From Rhodococcus sp. HNM0569 (lineage in GTDB: Bacteria; Actinomycetota; Actinomycetes; Mycobacteriales; Mycobacteriaceae), in assembly GCF_012726205.1 (NCBI RefSeq), contig NZ_JAASAE010000004.1, positions 62,001 through 126,000 of the forward strand: 64,000 bases of DNA, read 5' to 3'. The position numbers and the translations under genes were made by a program. Shown here piece by piece: positions 53,330-61,409 of the stretch. Below the pieces are notes generated by a model, which ran no database searches, was not told where the DNA came from, and saw nothing but the letters and a program-made list of their open reading frames with translations. Position 1 is the stretch's first letter, and every line of letters begins with the position of its first letter.

Positions 53330-53360
53330 TGAACCTAGTTCACATTCGGATGTCTGACAA
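53330..53360 (-). promoter_or_regulatory. leuA promoter with overlapping palindrome
   Basis: On the minus strand: -35 TTGTCA (53355-53360), 17-bp spacer, -10 TAGGTT (53332-53337). GTGAAC-TAG-GTTCAC (53330-53344) is a perfect 6+3+6 palindrome that covers the -10, a likely repressor site. Confidence 0.6.
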
Positions 53361-53368
53361 GTATCGGG

Positions 53369-53400
53369 TGACGCCGCACCCCACGGCGGGTGCGGCGTCA
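53369..53400 (-). terminator. Terminator for the type VII islet, just upstream of the leuA promoter
   Basis: TGACGCCGCACCC and GGGTGCGGCGTCA form a 13-bp stem with a 6-nt loop, about 107 bp past the end of the DUF3558-like gene on the minus strand. It isolates leuA from upstream transcription. Confidence 0.75.
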
Positions 53401-53506
53401 TCATGTGCTGCAGTGCCGGGCCGACAAGTCGGGGCCAGAAGATGCGTCCCGCGACTGCAGTCAATCCCTGCGCCGCCCGCCCGGTCTCAGGCAATGCGGC
53501 TAGCGG

Positions 53507-54094
53507 CTATTCCCACCCGAGATTCGAATCTGCCGTACGGGCAAGGGCGACCGCTTGGTCACACCACTTCCTGTTCGGGTCTCCTGACGATGAGGGCTGG
53601 CTTTGTTTGGTCGGTACGACCCCGACGAGCATCGTTCGGTCGTTGGTGTAGCGGACCTGAACCGTGCAGTTGTCGGCCGCGCCGGTCATCAGTTTGATTT
53701 CCCGGCCGCCGGCATCACCGATCGGCTGGTAGTCGACTCCCATATCGCCGTCGAGCATGAACGCGAGGCTGGCGCTGCCCTCGCCGAATCCGCCCCAGTC
53801 GCAGCCGATGATGTCAGGTGAATCCTGTGGTGAGCGCTCAGCTTCGATCTCCGCAACGCCGACCGCTTCGGCCACATCTGCGGTGGGGACCAGCTCACAT
53901 GGATCTACTCCCTCGAAGGCGGGCGACACCTTCGCGTCCACTGCAGATGGTGTCGCTCCGGGCGACGATGGTGGCTCTGACCCGACATCGGGTGAGTCGG
54001 ACTGGGCGCAGCCGGAAGCGAACGCGAGGGTCACGAGCCCCGCCGCGGTCACATTCGACAGTCGCCTGGCTACTTGCGACCGTAGCTGGATCAT
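53507..54094 (-). CDS. DUF3558-type lipoprotein
   Basis: A 195-residue lipoprotein (lipobox FASGC, Cys29). The DUF3558 pattern is visible: DPCELVPTADVAEAVG near residue 65, GCDWGG near residue 97, and a late Cys in NRKWCDQAVALA. A Ser/Pro-rich linker follows the lipid anchor. Last gene of the minus-strand islet with the type VII substrate-like gene. Codon use is less GC-biased than in the flanking core genes. Confidence 0.82.
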   Translation of the reverse strand: MIQLRSQVARRLSNVTAAGLVTLAFASGCAQSDSPDVGSEPPSSPGATPSAVDAKVSPAFEGVDPCELVPTADVAEAVGVAEIEAERSPQDSPDIIGCDWGGFGEGSASLAFMLDGDMGVDYQPIGDAGGREIKLMTGAADNCTVQVRYTNDRTMLVGVVPTKQSQPSSSGDPNRKWCDQAVALARTADSNLGWE

Positions 54095-54118
54095 GGTTGC
54101 TCCTTCGTCGGCATCCGG

Positions 54119-54499
54119 TCATTCCCACTTGATTCTGTACGGCTCATCCCACTGGTCTTCCGTTGGCTCAGGTGCCTTCGGACTGAAATATGGAAACCAG
54201 CGGAACTGGGGCGAGTCTCGAAGTTCAGGAATCTCCGGCGGAAGCGTTGTGACCTTCGTATCGATTTGGGGCCAAGTGCATTCGCCTGCTGCGACCCGGG
54301 CCGCATATGCTTTCAGTTGGTCCGATGCGACCGGTGACTCAGCGAGTCGATCCATGAACGCGTCGTCGATGACGGTCCGCATGTCCCAGTCCCCTGATCG
54401 CTGCTTTGCAGCCTGTATGCGGGCAGTAGCGAGGTCATCTGCGGCACCCATGATTCGGTCGAACGATGATTGAAGAAAAGGCGGCACATCGGTGCTCAT
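54119..54499 (-). CDS. Small protein downstream of the type VII substrate, unknown function
   Basis: A 126-residue protein starting at ATG 54499 (MSTDVPPFLQSSF), whose ATG overlaps the stop of the upstream WXG-type gene (ATGA). Helical first half, Pro/Trp-rich acidic second half (DQWDEPYRIKWE at the end). No signal peptide or known domain. The tight coupling suggests a chaperone or immunity partner of the upstream protein; this is inference only. Confidence 0.7.
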   Translation of the reverse strand: MSTDVPPFLQSSFDRIMGAADDLATARIQAAKQRSGDWDMRTVIDDAFMDRLAESPVASDQLKAYAARVAAGECTWPQIDTKVTTLPPEIPELRDSPQFRWFPYFSPKAPEPTEDQWDEPYRIKWE

Positions 54500-55719
54500 A
54501 CCGCCCCCGCCCACGGATCTGAGCCTTCGCCGACCGAGAAGTCGTTAGTGGGCTTGTTTGCTGGGCCTTCTGCGTCGAGGGCATTCTTCACATCTCGTAT
54601 CAGTTCGGCCTTCTTCTTCATGTTCGTGACCTTGTCCGTGATGGGTGCGAGTGTGCTCTCGGAGACCTCGTTGAAGTGTCCGCTCGGTGATGCGAGTGTT
54701 CCGAGGAAACTCTTCAGCGCGTCAACTACCTCGCGGATTTTGTCGACCAGCTTCATGACACGTTCGGCGACGTCGTGGATGATTTTCAGTATCGACGCAA
54801 CTTGTGCGGCGTTGCCAATGACCGGGATCTTCTTTACAGCGAACTTGAGCAGATCCCACGCGTCGTTGACTCGCACCTCATCCTCGAGCATCTCCTTCAG
54901 ATTCGTGATCGCTTCGACCGCAGCGCTTTTGATTTCCTCGGCTACCCTATCGAGCGCTGCTTTGATCACTCGACCAACAGGCGCCTCCCACTTCATTGCT
55001 TCGATCTGAAGCTGCGCATAGTTTTGAAAGGCGCTCGCGGCTTTGCCGTTCCAGTGGTCGCTAACCTGTTTTGCCCCGGCCTCGAGGTTCTTCGCGGACT
55101 TGTCGAACGCTTCGCCCGCTATCTTGTACGCATCACCGATGCGCTTCAACTCGTTCCAGTTGCCGCTGATCGGCTTGATGACTTGCTCGAGGGGACTCCA
55201 GTTGGTTGCAGCTTTGATCGCGTCGTCGACGTCGCCGAGCCACCCTGCGGAATCCGCGATCAGACGGCGGATGTCCTCGGCAGCCGTCTCGGGCTCACCA
55301 AGGTTGATCTTGTCCGGGAGTACGTAGCGGGCTGGGTCGGGAAAGCTCTCAGCTGGCCCTGGTGCCGGTGTAGTCGACCCATACTGTCCGGGATTGAGTA
55401 TCGCCGCTTCGGCATGCGCGTTCAACGCGTCGTAGTTACGGTTGTCCTGGTCGACATACATCCAGGCTGCGCGGTTTAGCTCGACGCCCATCCTGCTGTT
55501 GGTGCCCGCCAGACCCAGCATGCGATCATGCGTGAAATCGCTTGCCGCGGTCAGAGGTGTCAACAGGAGCTGCATAATATCGCCACCGAAATCGCCGAAA
55601 GGCTGCGTCTGCTCATGGCAGAACCTGGCAGCGGCTTCCGAATCTTCTCCAACCTCCGTCGCGAGAACTGCGACGCCGGCCACTTCGTCGGCCCGCACTT
55701 CGAAGGCGCCACTCGTCAT
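54496..55719 (-). CDS. EspC/WXG100-like putative type VII secretion substrate
   Basis: A 407-residue protein. The first ~100 residues resemble the EspC-type ESX substrate family and end with a YxxxD signal (Tyr88 to Asp92). A Pro/Gly-rich linker follows, then a helical region with the WxG turn HWNGKAASAF (Trp223-Gly225), and further long amphipathic helices to the C-terminus, which is short and acidic. No toxin motif is recognised. An EspR-like regulator lies two genes upstream. No ESX core component (EccC, EccD) is in the window, so export would rely on a system elsewhere. Confidence 0.75.
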   Translation of the reverse strand: MTSGAFEVRADEVAGVAVLATEVGEDSEAAARFCHEQTQPFGDFGGDIMQLLLTPLTAASDFTHDRMLGLAGTNSRMGVELNRAAWMYVDQDNRNYDALNAHAEAAILNPGQYGSTTPAPGPAESFPDPARYVLPDKINLGEPETAAEDIRRLIADSAGWLGDVDDAIKAATNWSPLEQVIKPISGNWNELKRIGDAYKIAGEAFDKSAKNLEAGAKQVSDHWNGKAASAFQNYAQLQIEAMKWEAPVGRVIKAALDRVAEEIKSAAVEAITNLKEMLEDEVRVNDAWDLLKFAVKKIPVIGNAAQVASILKIIHDVAERVMKLVDKIREVVDALKSFLGTLASPSGHFNEVSESTLAPITDKVTNMKKKAELIRDVKNALDAEGPANKPTNDFSVGEGSDPWAGAV

Positions 55720-55749
55720 CGAAACCCCCCGTTATCGTTCGGTCAGAAC

Positions 55750-56508
55750 TCAACTTGCCCGCAGAGATGAGATTATTGCGTCGGCGTCGTGTGGATCGGG
55801 TGCATCAGGGAGGTCTTGGTGCATCTCGACGATCAACACCATGACCTCGGCCGTCGCATACCCCGACGTGGCGACGACGTCGAACTGCGCGGAGGGCGGG
55901 TCGCACGGGCTGTCGGAGGGGATCTGCGTGACTGTCGCGGTGTAGCGGATAGCCGCGCGTCCGCTGACCTCGAATGCGATGGGATCCGATGTACGGACGG
56001 TCGGCTTGTTGCCTAGTTCGTCCGAGAAGATGCGTTCGACCCTCGCGATCTCCGAGCGAGCGGCCGAATCAAGATCAATGGCGTTTTTTCCAGTGGTACC
56101 GGTTAGCCCGAGGCGGGATCCATCCTCGGCCTCGCAGTATCCGGCTCCGTATCGGCTGATACTCCCGTAACTGGTGTCGGCCCAACCGGCGGTCGCGCCG
56201 TGCCTCGTCTCCCAATGAGCGGGGGCATCGTAGGTGAGCCCGAATCTCGTCGCGATCGGTTGTGGCTCGTTCGGGCCCGCTTCGATTTCCGGGGGAAGAC
56301 TCAGCGAAGGAAAACCTGCAGGCGGGGGTAGTGCGGTAGCTGAGTGTGCGCCCGACGGGGGTGTGCCGAGCGCATCATGGAGTTCGGCAGTATCGGACTC
56401 GTCAGGACCTTGAGGTCCGACATTCGCGAGATATGGGACCAACGCGAGAACGCCGTAGGCAGCCCCGGCGGCGAGGGCGACACGCAGGAGAGGACGCCGA
56501 AAGCTGAT
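55750..56508 (-). CDS. Membrane-anchored extracytoplasmic protein of unknown function
   Basis: The frame from 56508 gives about 252 residues: a short basic start, a membrane segment (LLRVALAAGAAYGVLALVPYL), a Pro-rich linker and a globular domain with three cysteines. The only standard start is TTG 56442, which would cut through the membrane segment. ATC 56508, nine nt after GGGGGG, gives a natural N-terminus, so an unusual start is suspected. No family recognised. Ends 30 bp before the type VII substrate-like gene. Confidence 0.55.
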   Translation of the reverse strand: MSFRRPLLRVALAAGAAYGVLALVPYLANVGPQGPDESDTAELHDALGTPPSGAHSATALPPPAGFPSLSLPPEIEAGPNEPQPIATRFGLTYDAPAHWETRHGATAGWADTSYGSISRYGAGYCEAEDGSRLGLTGTTGKNAIDLDSAARSEIARVERIFSDELGNKPTVRTSDPIAFEVSGRAAIRYTATVTQIPSDSPCDPPSAQFDVVATSGYATAEVMVLIVEMHQDLPDAPDPHDADAIISSLRAS

Positions 56509-56657
56509 TTCAGGTCACCCCCCAGTGCGCATGCCAACTGCAGTTCCGTTGTTTCGTCGCGGGAGATGCTAGCGGCATCTGTGATGGGTGTGAGCGCCGC
56601 CCCTCGTTGCTGTTCGCAGTCGGCTGTCGACAGTCGCATCCATAGTTGCGGAACTCG

Positions 56658-57074
56658 TCAGCGCGACGCGTCGGGCGGAACCTCGGGTAGGCCCTCGCTG
56701 GCGCGGAGCTTCTCGGCCATCGTGGTGAGGAGATTCTGCGATTCCTCCGACAGGTCGAACGCGCGGCTCGACAGCCGGCGCAGGCCGTACCCCTGGAGTT
56801 GTGACAGAAGTTCGAGATCGTGGTCGATCTTGGCCGCGTAGACGTCGTTGAAGAAGTAGTCGGGCTTGACCTTGAAGAAGCGCGCGAACGCCGCGACAGT
56901 TTCGTCGGACGGGTTGGTGCGCTGCCCGGAACGCAGTTGCGAGATGTAGGGCTTGGAGATCTGGTGGCCGTCGGCGATGAGCGCGGCCGCGACCTCGGCG
57001 TTGGTGTGCGGCTTGCGACCTGGCGGGTGCACGGTCTCGAAGAGTGTGTTCAAACGCTCTGCAAAGCTTGCCAT
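56658..57074 (-). CDS. EspR-like helix-turn-helix regulator
   Basis: A 138-residue XRE-type DNA-binding protein. The start MASFAERLNTLFETVHPPGRKPHTNAEV closely parallels EspR (Rv3849) of M. tuberculosis, a nucleoid-associated activator of ESX-1 accessory genes. HTH at about residues 25-60 (AALIADGHQISKPYISQLRSGQRTNP), then the second helical domain for dimerisation. ATG 57074 is used; an upstream in-frame start adds a non-conserved stretch. It precedes the islet genes on the same strand and is a likely regulator of them. Confidence 0.85.
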   Translation of the reverse strand: MASFAERLNTLFETVHPPGRKPHTNAEVAAALIADGHQISKPYISQLRSGQRTNPSDETVAAFARFFKVKPDYFFNDVYAAKIDHDLELLSQLQGYGLRRLSSRAFDLSEESQNLLTTMAEKLRASEGLPEVPPDASR

Positions 57075-57544
57075 CGTGAGCCGCCGTGTTCCTCTCGTCG
57101 TCAAGTTGGTGCTGACCCTGCACACCGCGCCTTGCGAGGACTGACCTCGGTACAGAAACCGTATCACGAATTAGCCCACCAATAACTCGACGGTCGCACC
57201 ATTTTCGGCCTTCCGCGTACCGATTCGCGGGAACGTGCGCGCCGTCGAACCGAAGCTGCCTCCGCGCCGAATGAGCCGTGCGTCATCGTCTGTACGTGGG
57301 TGGGAGCAACGCGTACAACCGGGAGAAACTCGGCCCGATTTGGCTGAGGAGTGGGGCGATCTCGCGGCCGAGGCATACCTCATCGACCAGCGTTGTACTG
57401 GATATTCGAGGCAAATTACCCAACATTAGCTATCCGAGCAGCGCTGCCCCGCGGCTCGGGGGAATGCCTGGCTATCGGACGATTGTCCAGGTCCGTGGGT
57501 TTTCCGCCCTGGCGAGCGACCGGGACCCCTGGCATCATTGTGAC
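57075..57544 (+). other. Non-coding, AT-richer stretch at the islet edge
   Basis: About 470 bp between the EspR-like gene and the small gene at 57545. It has no convincing coding frame, tRNA or strong hairpin; it should contain the EspR-like promoter. Confidence 0.4.
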
Positions 57545-57700
57545 ATGGAGCACAAGATGAGCGATGCCGAGCTGCGTCGCGCGATCGCGATCCTGCGCGA
57601 CCGCGCGTCTCGGGCACATCGGCGCGGCGACGACGCCGAGGCCGAACTGCTCGAGGGCACCGTGCGCAACTACCAGCACGAGATGACGCTGCGACCCTGA
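57545..57700 (+). CDS. Small basic/acidic helical protein
   Basis: A 51-residue protein (MEHKMSDAELRRAIAIL...) with strong GC3 bias and a predicted single helical hairpin, ending in EMTLRP. ATG 57557 (MSDAEL) is an alternative start. Small, charged, no known domain. The longer upstream frame lacks codon bias and is not used. Confidence 0.6.
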   Translation: MEHKMSDAELRRAIAILRDRASRAHRRGDDAEAELLEGTVRNYQHEMTLRP

Positions 57701-57863
57701 TCGCGGCCCGACGACTCCGAGCGAGCCGATCCCTCGAGTACGTGTCGACGTCCCCGAGAGGGCTTGCGCGTGTCCGTACACTCGCCCGTACCGGCGGCCT
57801 CGCCCGCACGCGATCGGACGGGCCGGGCGCCGGACTGCCGACACTCGCGACAGGGGGAAGCCG

Positions 57864-58736
57864 ATGGCGCGCCCGATCCTCGGACGACAGGGTTCAGCAC
57901 GACAGCAGGTCTTGACGGGGCGCAAAGTCCTGGTGACGGGGGCAGGCAGCGGTATCGGACGCGCCACCGCACTCGCCGCCGCGGCGCAAGGCGCCGAACT
58001 GTTCGTCACCGACGTCGACACCGTCGGCCTCGCCGACACGGTCGCCTCGATCGACAAGGCCGGGGGCACCGTGGCGTCGGCACAGGCGTTCGACATCTCC
58101 GACTACGACGCGGTGCGCGCGTGGGGCGACGACGTCCATCGGCAGTTCGGCAGCCTCGACGTCGTGATGAACGTCGCGGGGGTGTCGGCGTGGGGCACTG
58201 TCGAGAATCTCGAGCACCGCCACTGGAAGAAGATGGTGGACGTCAACCTCATGGGGCCGATCCACGTCATCGAGACGTTCGTGCCGCCGATGGTCGCGGC
58301 CGGGCGCGGCGGCCACCTGGTCAACGTGTCGTCCGCGGCGGGGCTGCTCGCGCTGCCGTGGCACGCGGCCTACAGCGCGAGCAAGTTCGGTCTGCGCGGT
58401 GTGTCCGAGGTGCTGCGCTTCGATCTCGCGCGCCACGGCATCGGCGTGAGCCTCGTGGTCCCCGGTGCGGTCCGCACTCCGCTCGTGGGCACCGTCGAGA
58501 TCGCGGGAGTCGACCGCGAGGACCCCCGCGTGCGCAAGTTCGTGTCGCTGTTCGAAAAGCGGGCCGTGACACCCGAGCACGTGGCCGACTGCATCCTGCG
58601 GGGCCTCGAGAAGAACCGCTTTCTCGTCTACACGTCCTTCGACGTGCGCTTCGGCTACTGGTGGGCCCGCAAGTTCGCGCCGCCGTACGAGTTCGTGATG
58701 CAACGGGCGAACAACCAGTTCAGCAAGTTCCTCTGA
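57864..58736 (+). CDS. Short-chain dehydrogenase/reductase
   Basis: A 290-residue classical SDR. Cofactor loop VTGAGSGIGRATAL near residue 24, NVAGVSAWG near residue 103, catalytic Ser in NVSSAAG and YSASK (Tyr/Lys) near residue 170. The C-terminal YWWARKFAPPYEFVMQR extension is typical of SDRs acting on lipid-like substrates. It converges on the IclR gene and may be independent of the amine cluster. Confidence 0.92.
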   Translation: MARPILGRQGSARQQVLTGRKVLVTGAGSGIGRATALAAAAQGAELFVTDVDTVGLADTVASIDKAGGTVASAQAFDISDYDAVRAWGDDVHRQFGSLDVVMNVAGVSAWGTVENLEHRHWKKMVDVNLMGPIHVIETFVPPMVAAGRGGHLVNVSSAAGLLALPWHAAYSASKFGLRGVSEVLRFDLARHGIGVSLVVPGAVRTPLVGTVEIAGVDREDPRVRKFVSLFEKRAVTPEHVADCILRGLEKNRFLVYTSFDVRFGYWWARKFAPPYEFVMQRANNQFSKFL

Positions 58737-58764
58737 AGCAGGTCCGGCGAGCGCCGGTCGCGGG

Positions 58765-59523
58765 TCATACGAGCCCCGCGAGCCGCGCGGACCCGTCGAC
58801 CAGGAAGCGCACGAGTTCGTCGTCGTCGCCGCGCACCCGCTCGGCCGATCCCTGCAGATACAGCCCGCCCACCACGAAGGCGGCCTCGTCGCGCACCGGT
58901 ACCGCAAGCGCGGCGCGGCCCAGCCGCGTCTCCTGATGCTCGTACGCGAACCCGCGGAATGCGACGCCCTGCAGTTCGGTGCGCAGCGCGTCGTGGTCGA
59001 CGATCGTGAAATCGGTGAGCCGGGGAAGCGTCGGCTCCGGCGCGTGGCCGGACACGAGCGCCAGCATGATCTTGCCGAGCGCGTTCGCGTGCAGGTTCTT
59101 CGGCAGCAGGTTGATCGCGATGATCTCGTGGTCCGGGTCGTGGTCGACGAAGCGGAGCCGCCCGCCCGCGAACGACGCGACGTGGATCCCGAACCGGGTG
59201 TGGTCGCGCAGTTCCTCGACGATCTCGTGCAACGACGCCGACGGGCTGGTCTCGGCCGCCGCGTGCGCGAGCTCGGCGGTGCGCCTGCCGAGTGCGAAGC
59301 CCGACAGGTCGGGTACGCGCACGAGGAATCCGTCCGCGACGAGCAGGTTGAGCATGCGATAGGCAGTGGTGGGTGCGATGTCGGTGAAGCGGGCGATCTC
59401 CTTCGCGCTCGTTCCCGGGCCGAGATGGGCGACGGCCTCGAGCAGCCCGAGCGCCTTCTGCACGGCGTGCGGCTGCCGGCCACTGAAATGCGCCGGATGC
59501 GGCGCTGTCGTTCGTTGGCTCAC
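58765..59523 (-). CDS. IclR-family regulator, probable control of the amine cluster
   Basis: A 252-residue regulator with winged helix at about residues 20-75 (TSAKEIARFTDIAPTTAYRMLNLL) and a C-terminal ligand-binding GAF-like domain (GKIMLAL, VPVRDEAAFVVGGLYL). GTG start overlaps the APC permease stop (GTGA), so both are co-expressed. Position beside the divergent mau genes suggests it senses the amine or its aldehyde. Confidence 0.9.
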   Translation of the reverse strand: MSQRTTAPHPAHFSGRQPHAVQKALGLLEAVAHLGPGTSAKEIARFTDIAPTTAYRMLNLLVADGFLVRVPDLSGFALGRRTAELAHAAAETSPSASLHEIVEELRDHTRFGIHVASFAGGRLRFVDHDPDHEIIAINLLPKNLHANALGKIMLALVSGHAPEPTLPRLTDFTIVDHDALRTELQGVAFRGFAYEHQETRLGRAALAVPVRDEAAFVVGGLYLQGSAERVRGDDDELVRFLVDGSARLAGLV

Positions 59524-61055
59524 CGCGGCGCGTCACCTCCCGCGAGGGGATCGTGCGGATCCGCGACGATGCGCGCCCGGCCCGAGTCGTCGAGGACGAT
59601 CGTGCCCGATCCGGGCAGCAGGTCGGTGGTCTCCACCGAGTCGAACACTCCCACCGAGTCGAGGCTGCGCGGCCGCACACGCTGCAGTACCCGGCGCCAC
59701 ACGACGCCCGACGCTCCGACCGCGACGATCGAGAGCGGTACCGCCCATGCGCGATGCACCGCACTGTCGACCGCAATGAACACGAGCAGTCCGGTGCCCA
59801 CCGCGGTGACGAACGCCGCGACGACGCGAGTAAGGACCGTCGACTCGCCGATCCGCGAGAGGAAGTGGAGCGACGCGGCGGCCACGAGGGTGTAGGCGGC
59901 GACGAGACCGACCTCGACGACGCCGTCGTAGGTGTCCGAGTTCGCATGTGCGGCGAGCGCATAACACGACGCTCCGGCGCACCCCGCGGCGACGAAGGCG
60001 ACGACCGCGACGTGCGGTGTGCGGAACCTGGGCTGTACCCGGGAAAGGCGCCGCGGCAGTACGCCTTCGAGGCCCATCGAGTACAGCAGTCGCGAGCCGG
60101 CCTGTGCGCACCCGAGCGTCGACGCGAACCACGAGCACGTCATACCGAACTGGACCGCGAACACGACGCCCGCGCTCGCCCCGGAGGCTGTGCCCTCGAA
60201 GTACGCGTCGACGACGAACGCACCGCGACCGGACATCGCGGCCCACGCCGCGAACACGAACAGTGCCCCGACGACGATCGGCGACACGAGCACGGTGCGT
60301 GTGACCGTCACGAGCGGCCGTTTCGACTCGGGCCCGAAGAAGGCCGCGCTCTCGAATCCGGCCATCGACAGCACTGTCAGCATGGCCAGGAAGGGGAGCA
60401 CGCTCACCGGGGCGTCGGGCACGGTGGAGGGCGCGTCGGTAGCCGCAACCGGGGCGGCGATCATCAGCGTGACCAGTAAAGCGAGCGAACAGCTTTCGAT
60501 CACGAGAATCGAGCGCGTCGCGAACCGGACGCCGCGCACCGTGACGACGCCGACGACGCCCGCGAGCAGCACGATCGTCGCGAGCCAGGCAGCGGTGCCG
60601 GGCCGGCCGTCTCCCGTGACGAGCGCGCCAAGCGTGAGCAGGCTGTGCGCGGCTTGCGCCAGCACCGAGATCGAGATGCCCAGATAGCCGAGCACGAGTG
60701 CGGCACCGACGGCGAGAGTCGCCCGCACGCCGAGCCCCTGCCCGACGAAGCTGTAGAGCGAGCCGGCCGCGGCGAGCCGGCGCGTGAACTGGGCGATGCA
60801 TACCGCGACCATCACGACGACCGCGGTGGTGCCCGCGATCGCGGCGACACCGACGATCCCCGGCCGGTAGGTCGACATCCACAGCGCGATGAAGACCATG
60901 CCCGTCGCAGGAGCGATCGTCGAGAGTGATTGCCCCAGCAGGTCGATCGGCGACAACTGCCGCCTGCCGAGTGCGTGCAGCGGCGAGCGCACCGGCGCGT
61001 GCGCGGGCGCGGCGTCGTGCGAACGGGCGATCGCGGCCAGGAGCGCGGTAGTCAC
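59520..61055 (-). CDS. APC-superfamily amino acid/amine permease
   Basis: A 511-residue transporter with twelve or so spans. First helix LLGQSLSTIAPATGMVFIA carries the APC substrate-binding glycine-rich pattern, and FESAAFFGPESKRP in span 6/7 is typical. Divergent from mauE across about 350 bp, co-transcribed with the IclR regulator. Likely imports the amine oxidised by the downstream mau enzyme, or a related compound. The C-terminal 60 residues are soluble. Confidence 0.88.
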   Translation of the reverse strand: MTTALLAAIARSHDAAPAHAPVRSPLHALGRRQLSPIDLLGQSLSTIAPATGMVFIALWMSTYRPGIVGVAAIAGTTAVVVMVAVCIAQFTRRLAAAGSLYSFVGQGLGVRATLAVGAALVLGYLGISISVLAQAAHSLLTLGALVTGDGRPGTAAWLATIVLLAGVVGVVTVRGVRFATRSILVIESCSLALLVTLMIAAPVAATDAPSTVPDAPVSVLPFLAMLTVLSMAGFESAAFFGPESKRPLVTVTRTVLVSPIVVGALFVFAAWAAMSGRGAFVVDAYFEGTASGASAGVVFAVQFGMTCSWFASTLGCAQAGSRLLYSMGLEGVLPRRLSRVQPRFRTPHVAVVAFVAAGCAGASCYALAAHANSDTYDGVVEVGLVAAYTLVAAASLHFLSRIGESTVLTRVVAAFVTAVGTGLLVFIAVDSAVHRAWAVPLSIVAVGASGVVWRRVLQRVRPRSLDSVGVFDSVETTDLLPGSGTIVLDDSGRARIVADPHDPLAGGDAPR

Positions 61056-61409
61056 GACATCGCCGCCTCTCTCTTCGAACCATCGGTGCGGACGAAAACT
61101 AGCGCCGCGGTGTTACGCGGTGGTTACCGGTGCGAACAACATGTGCATTCCAAGTGGGAATCCGGTCGGCGCGATGTGTGTCCGTACACACCTGATCGCG
61201 CCGACGTGGCCCGGCTCGGATGCACGGAGGGCGGCCGCCACCTGCACCGACACGACGAGATCCGCCGTTACGCGGATTCCCGTTCGGGGTGCACACGGTC
61301 GTTGCGTGAGCGACGCAGGCGCGACGCAATCGCGCAGCACTCTTGGTCGGCAGCAACACACCGTGCCTCCGGGCGCGGACATCACACCGAGACCACAGGA
61401 GGAGCGCGC
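61056..61409 (+). other. Divergent promoter region between permease and mauE
   Basis: 354 bp with no gene. It holds a nested palindrome (61165-61205), a smaller inverted repeat ATCCGC/GCGGAT near 61260, and the mauE ribosome-binding site AGGAGGAG before ATG 61410. Confidence 0.6.
61165..61205. promoter_or_regulatory. Nested palindrome, probable IclR operator or structured leader
   Basis: Outer arms GTCGGCGCGAT (61165-61175) and ATCGCGCCGAC (61195-61205) are perfectly inverted. Between them lies GTGTGT-CCGT-ACACAC (61176-61191), a second palindrome. The whole spans 41 bp in the divergent promoter region. Confidence 0.6.

Noticed and set aside
53401-53506. Possible tRNA-like sequence near GATTCGAATC
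   Set aside because: No acceptor or anticodon stems can be formed; that segment is the end of the DUF3558-like gene.
56344-56841. 165-residue plus-strand frame between the islet genes
   Set aside because: Lies antisense to the anchored protein and EspR-like genes; no ribosome-binding site or domain.
57278-57544. Upstream extension of the small gene at 57545
   Set aside because: Codon bias is lost upstream of 57545 and a downstream ATG gives a better start.
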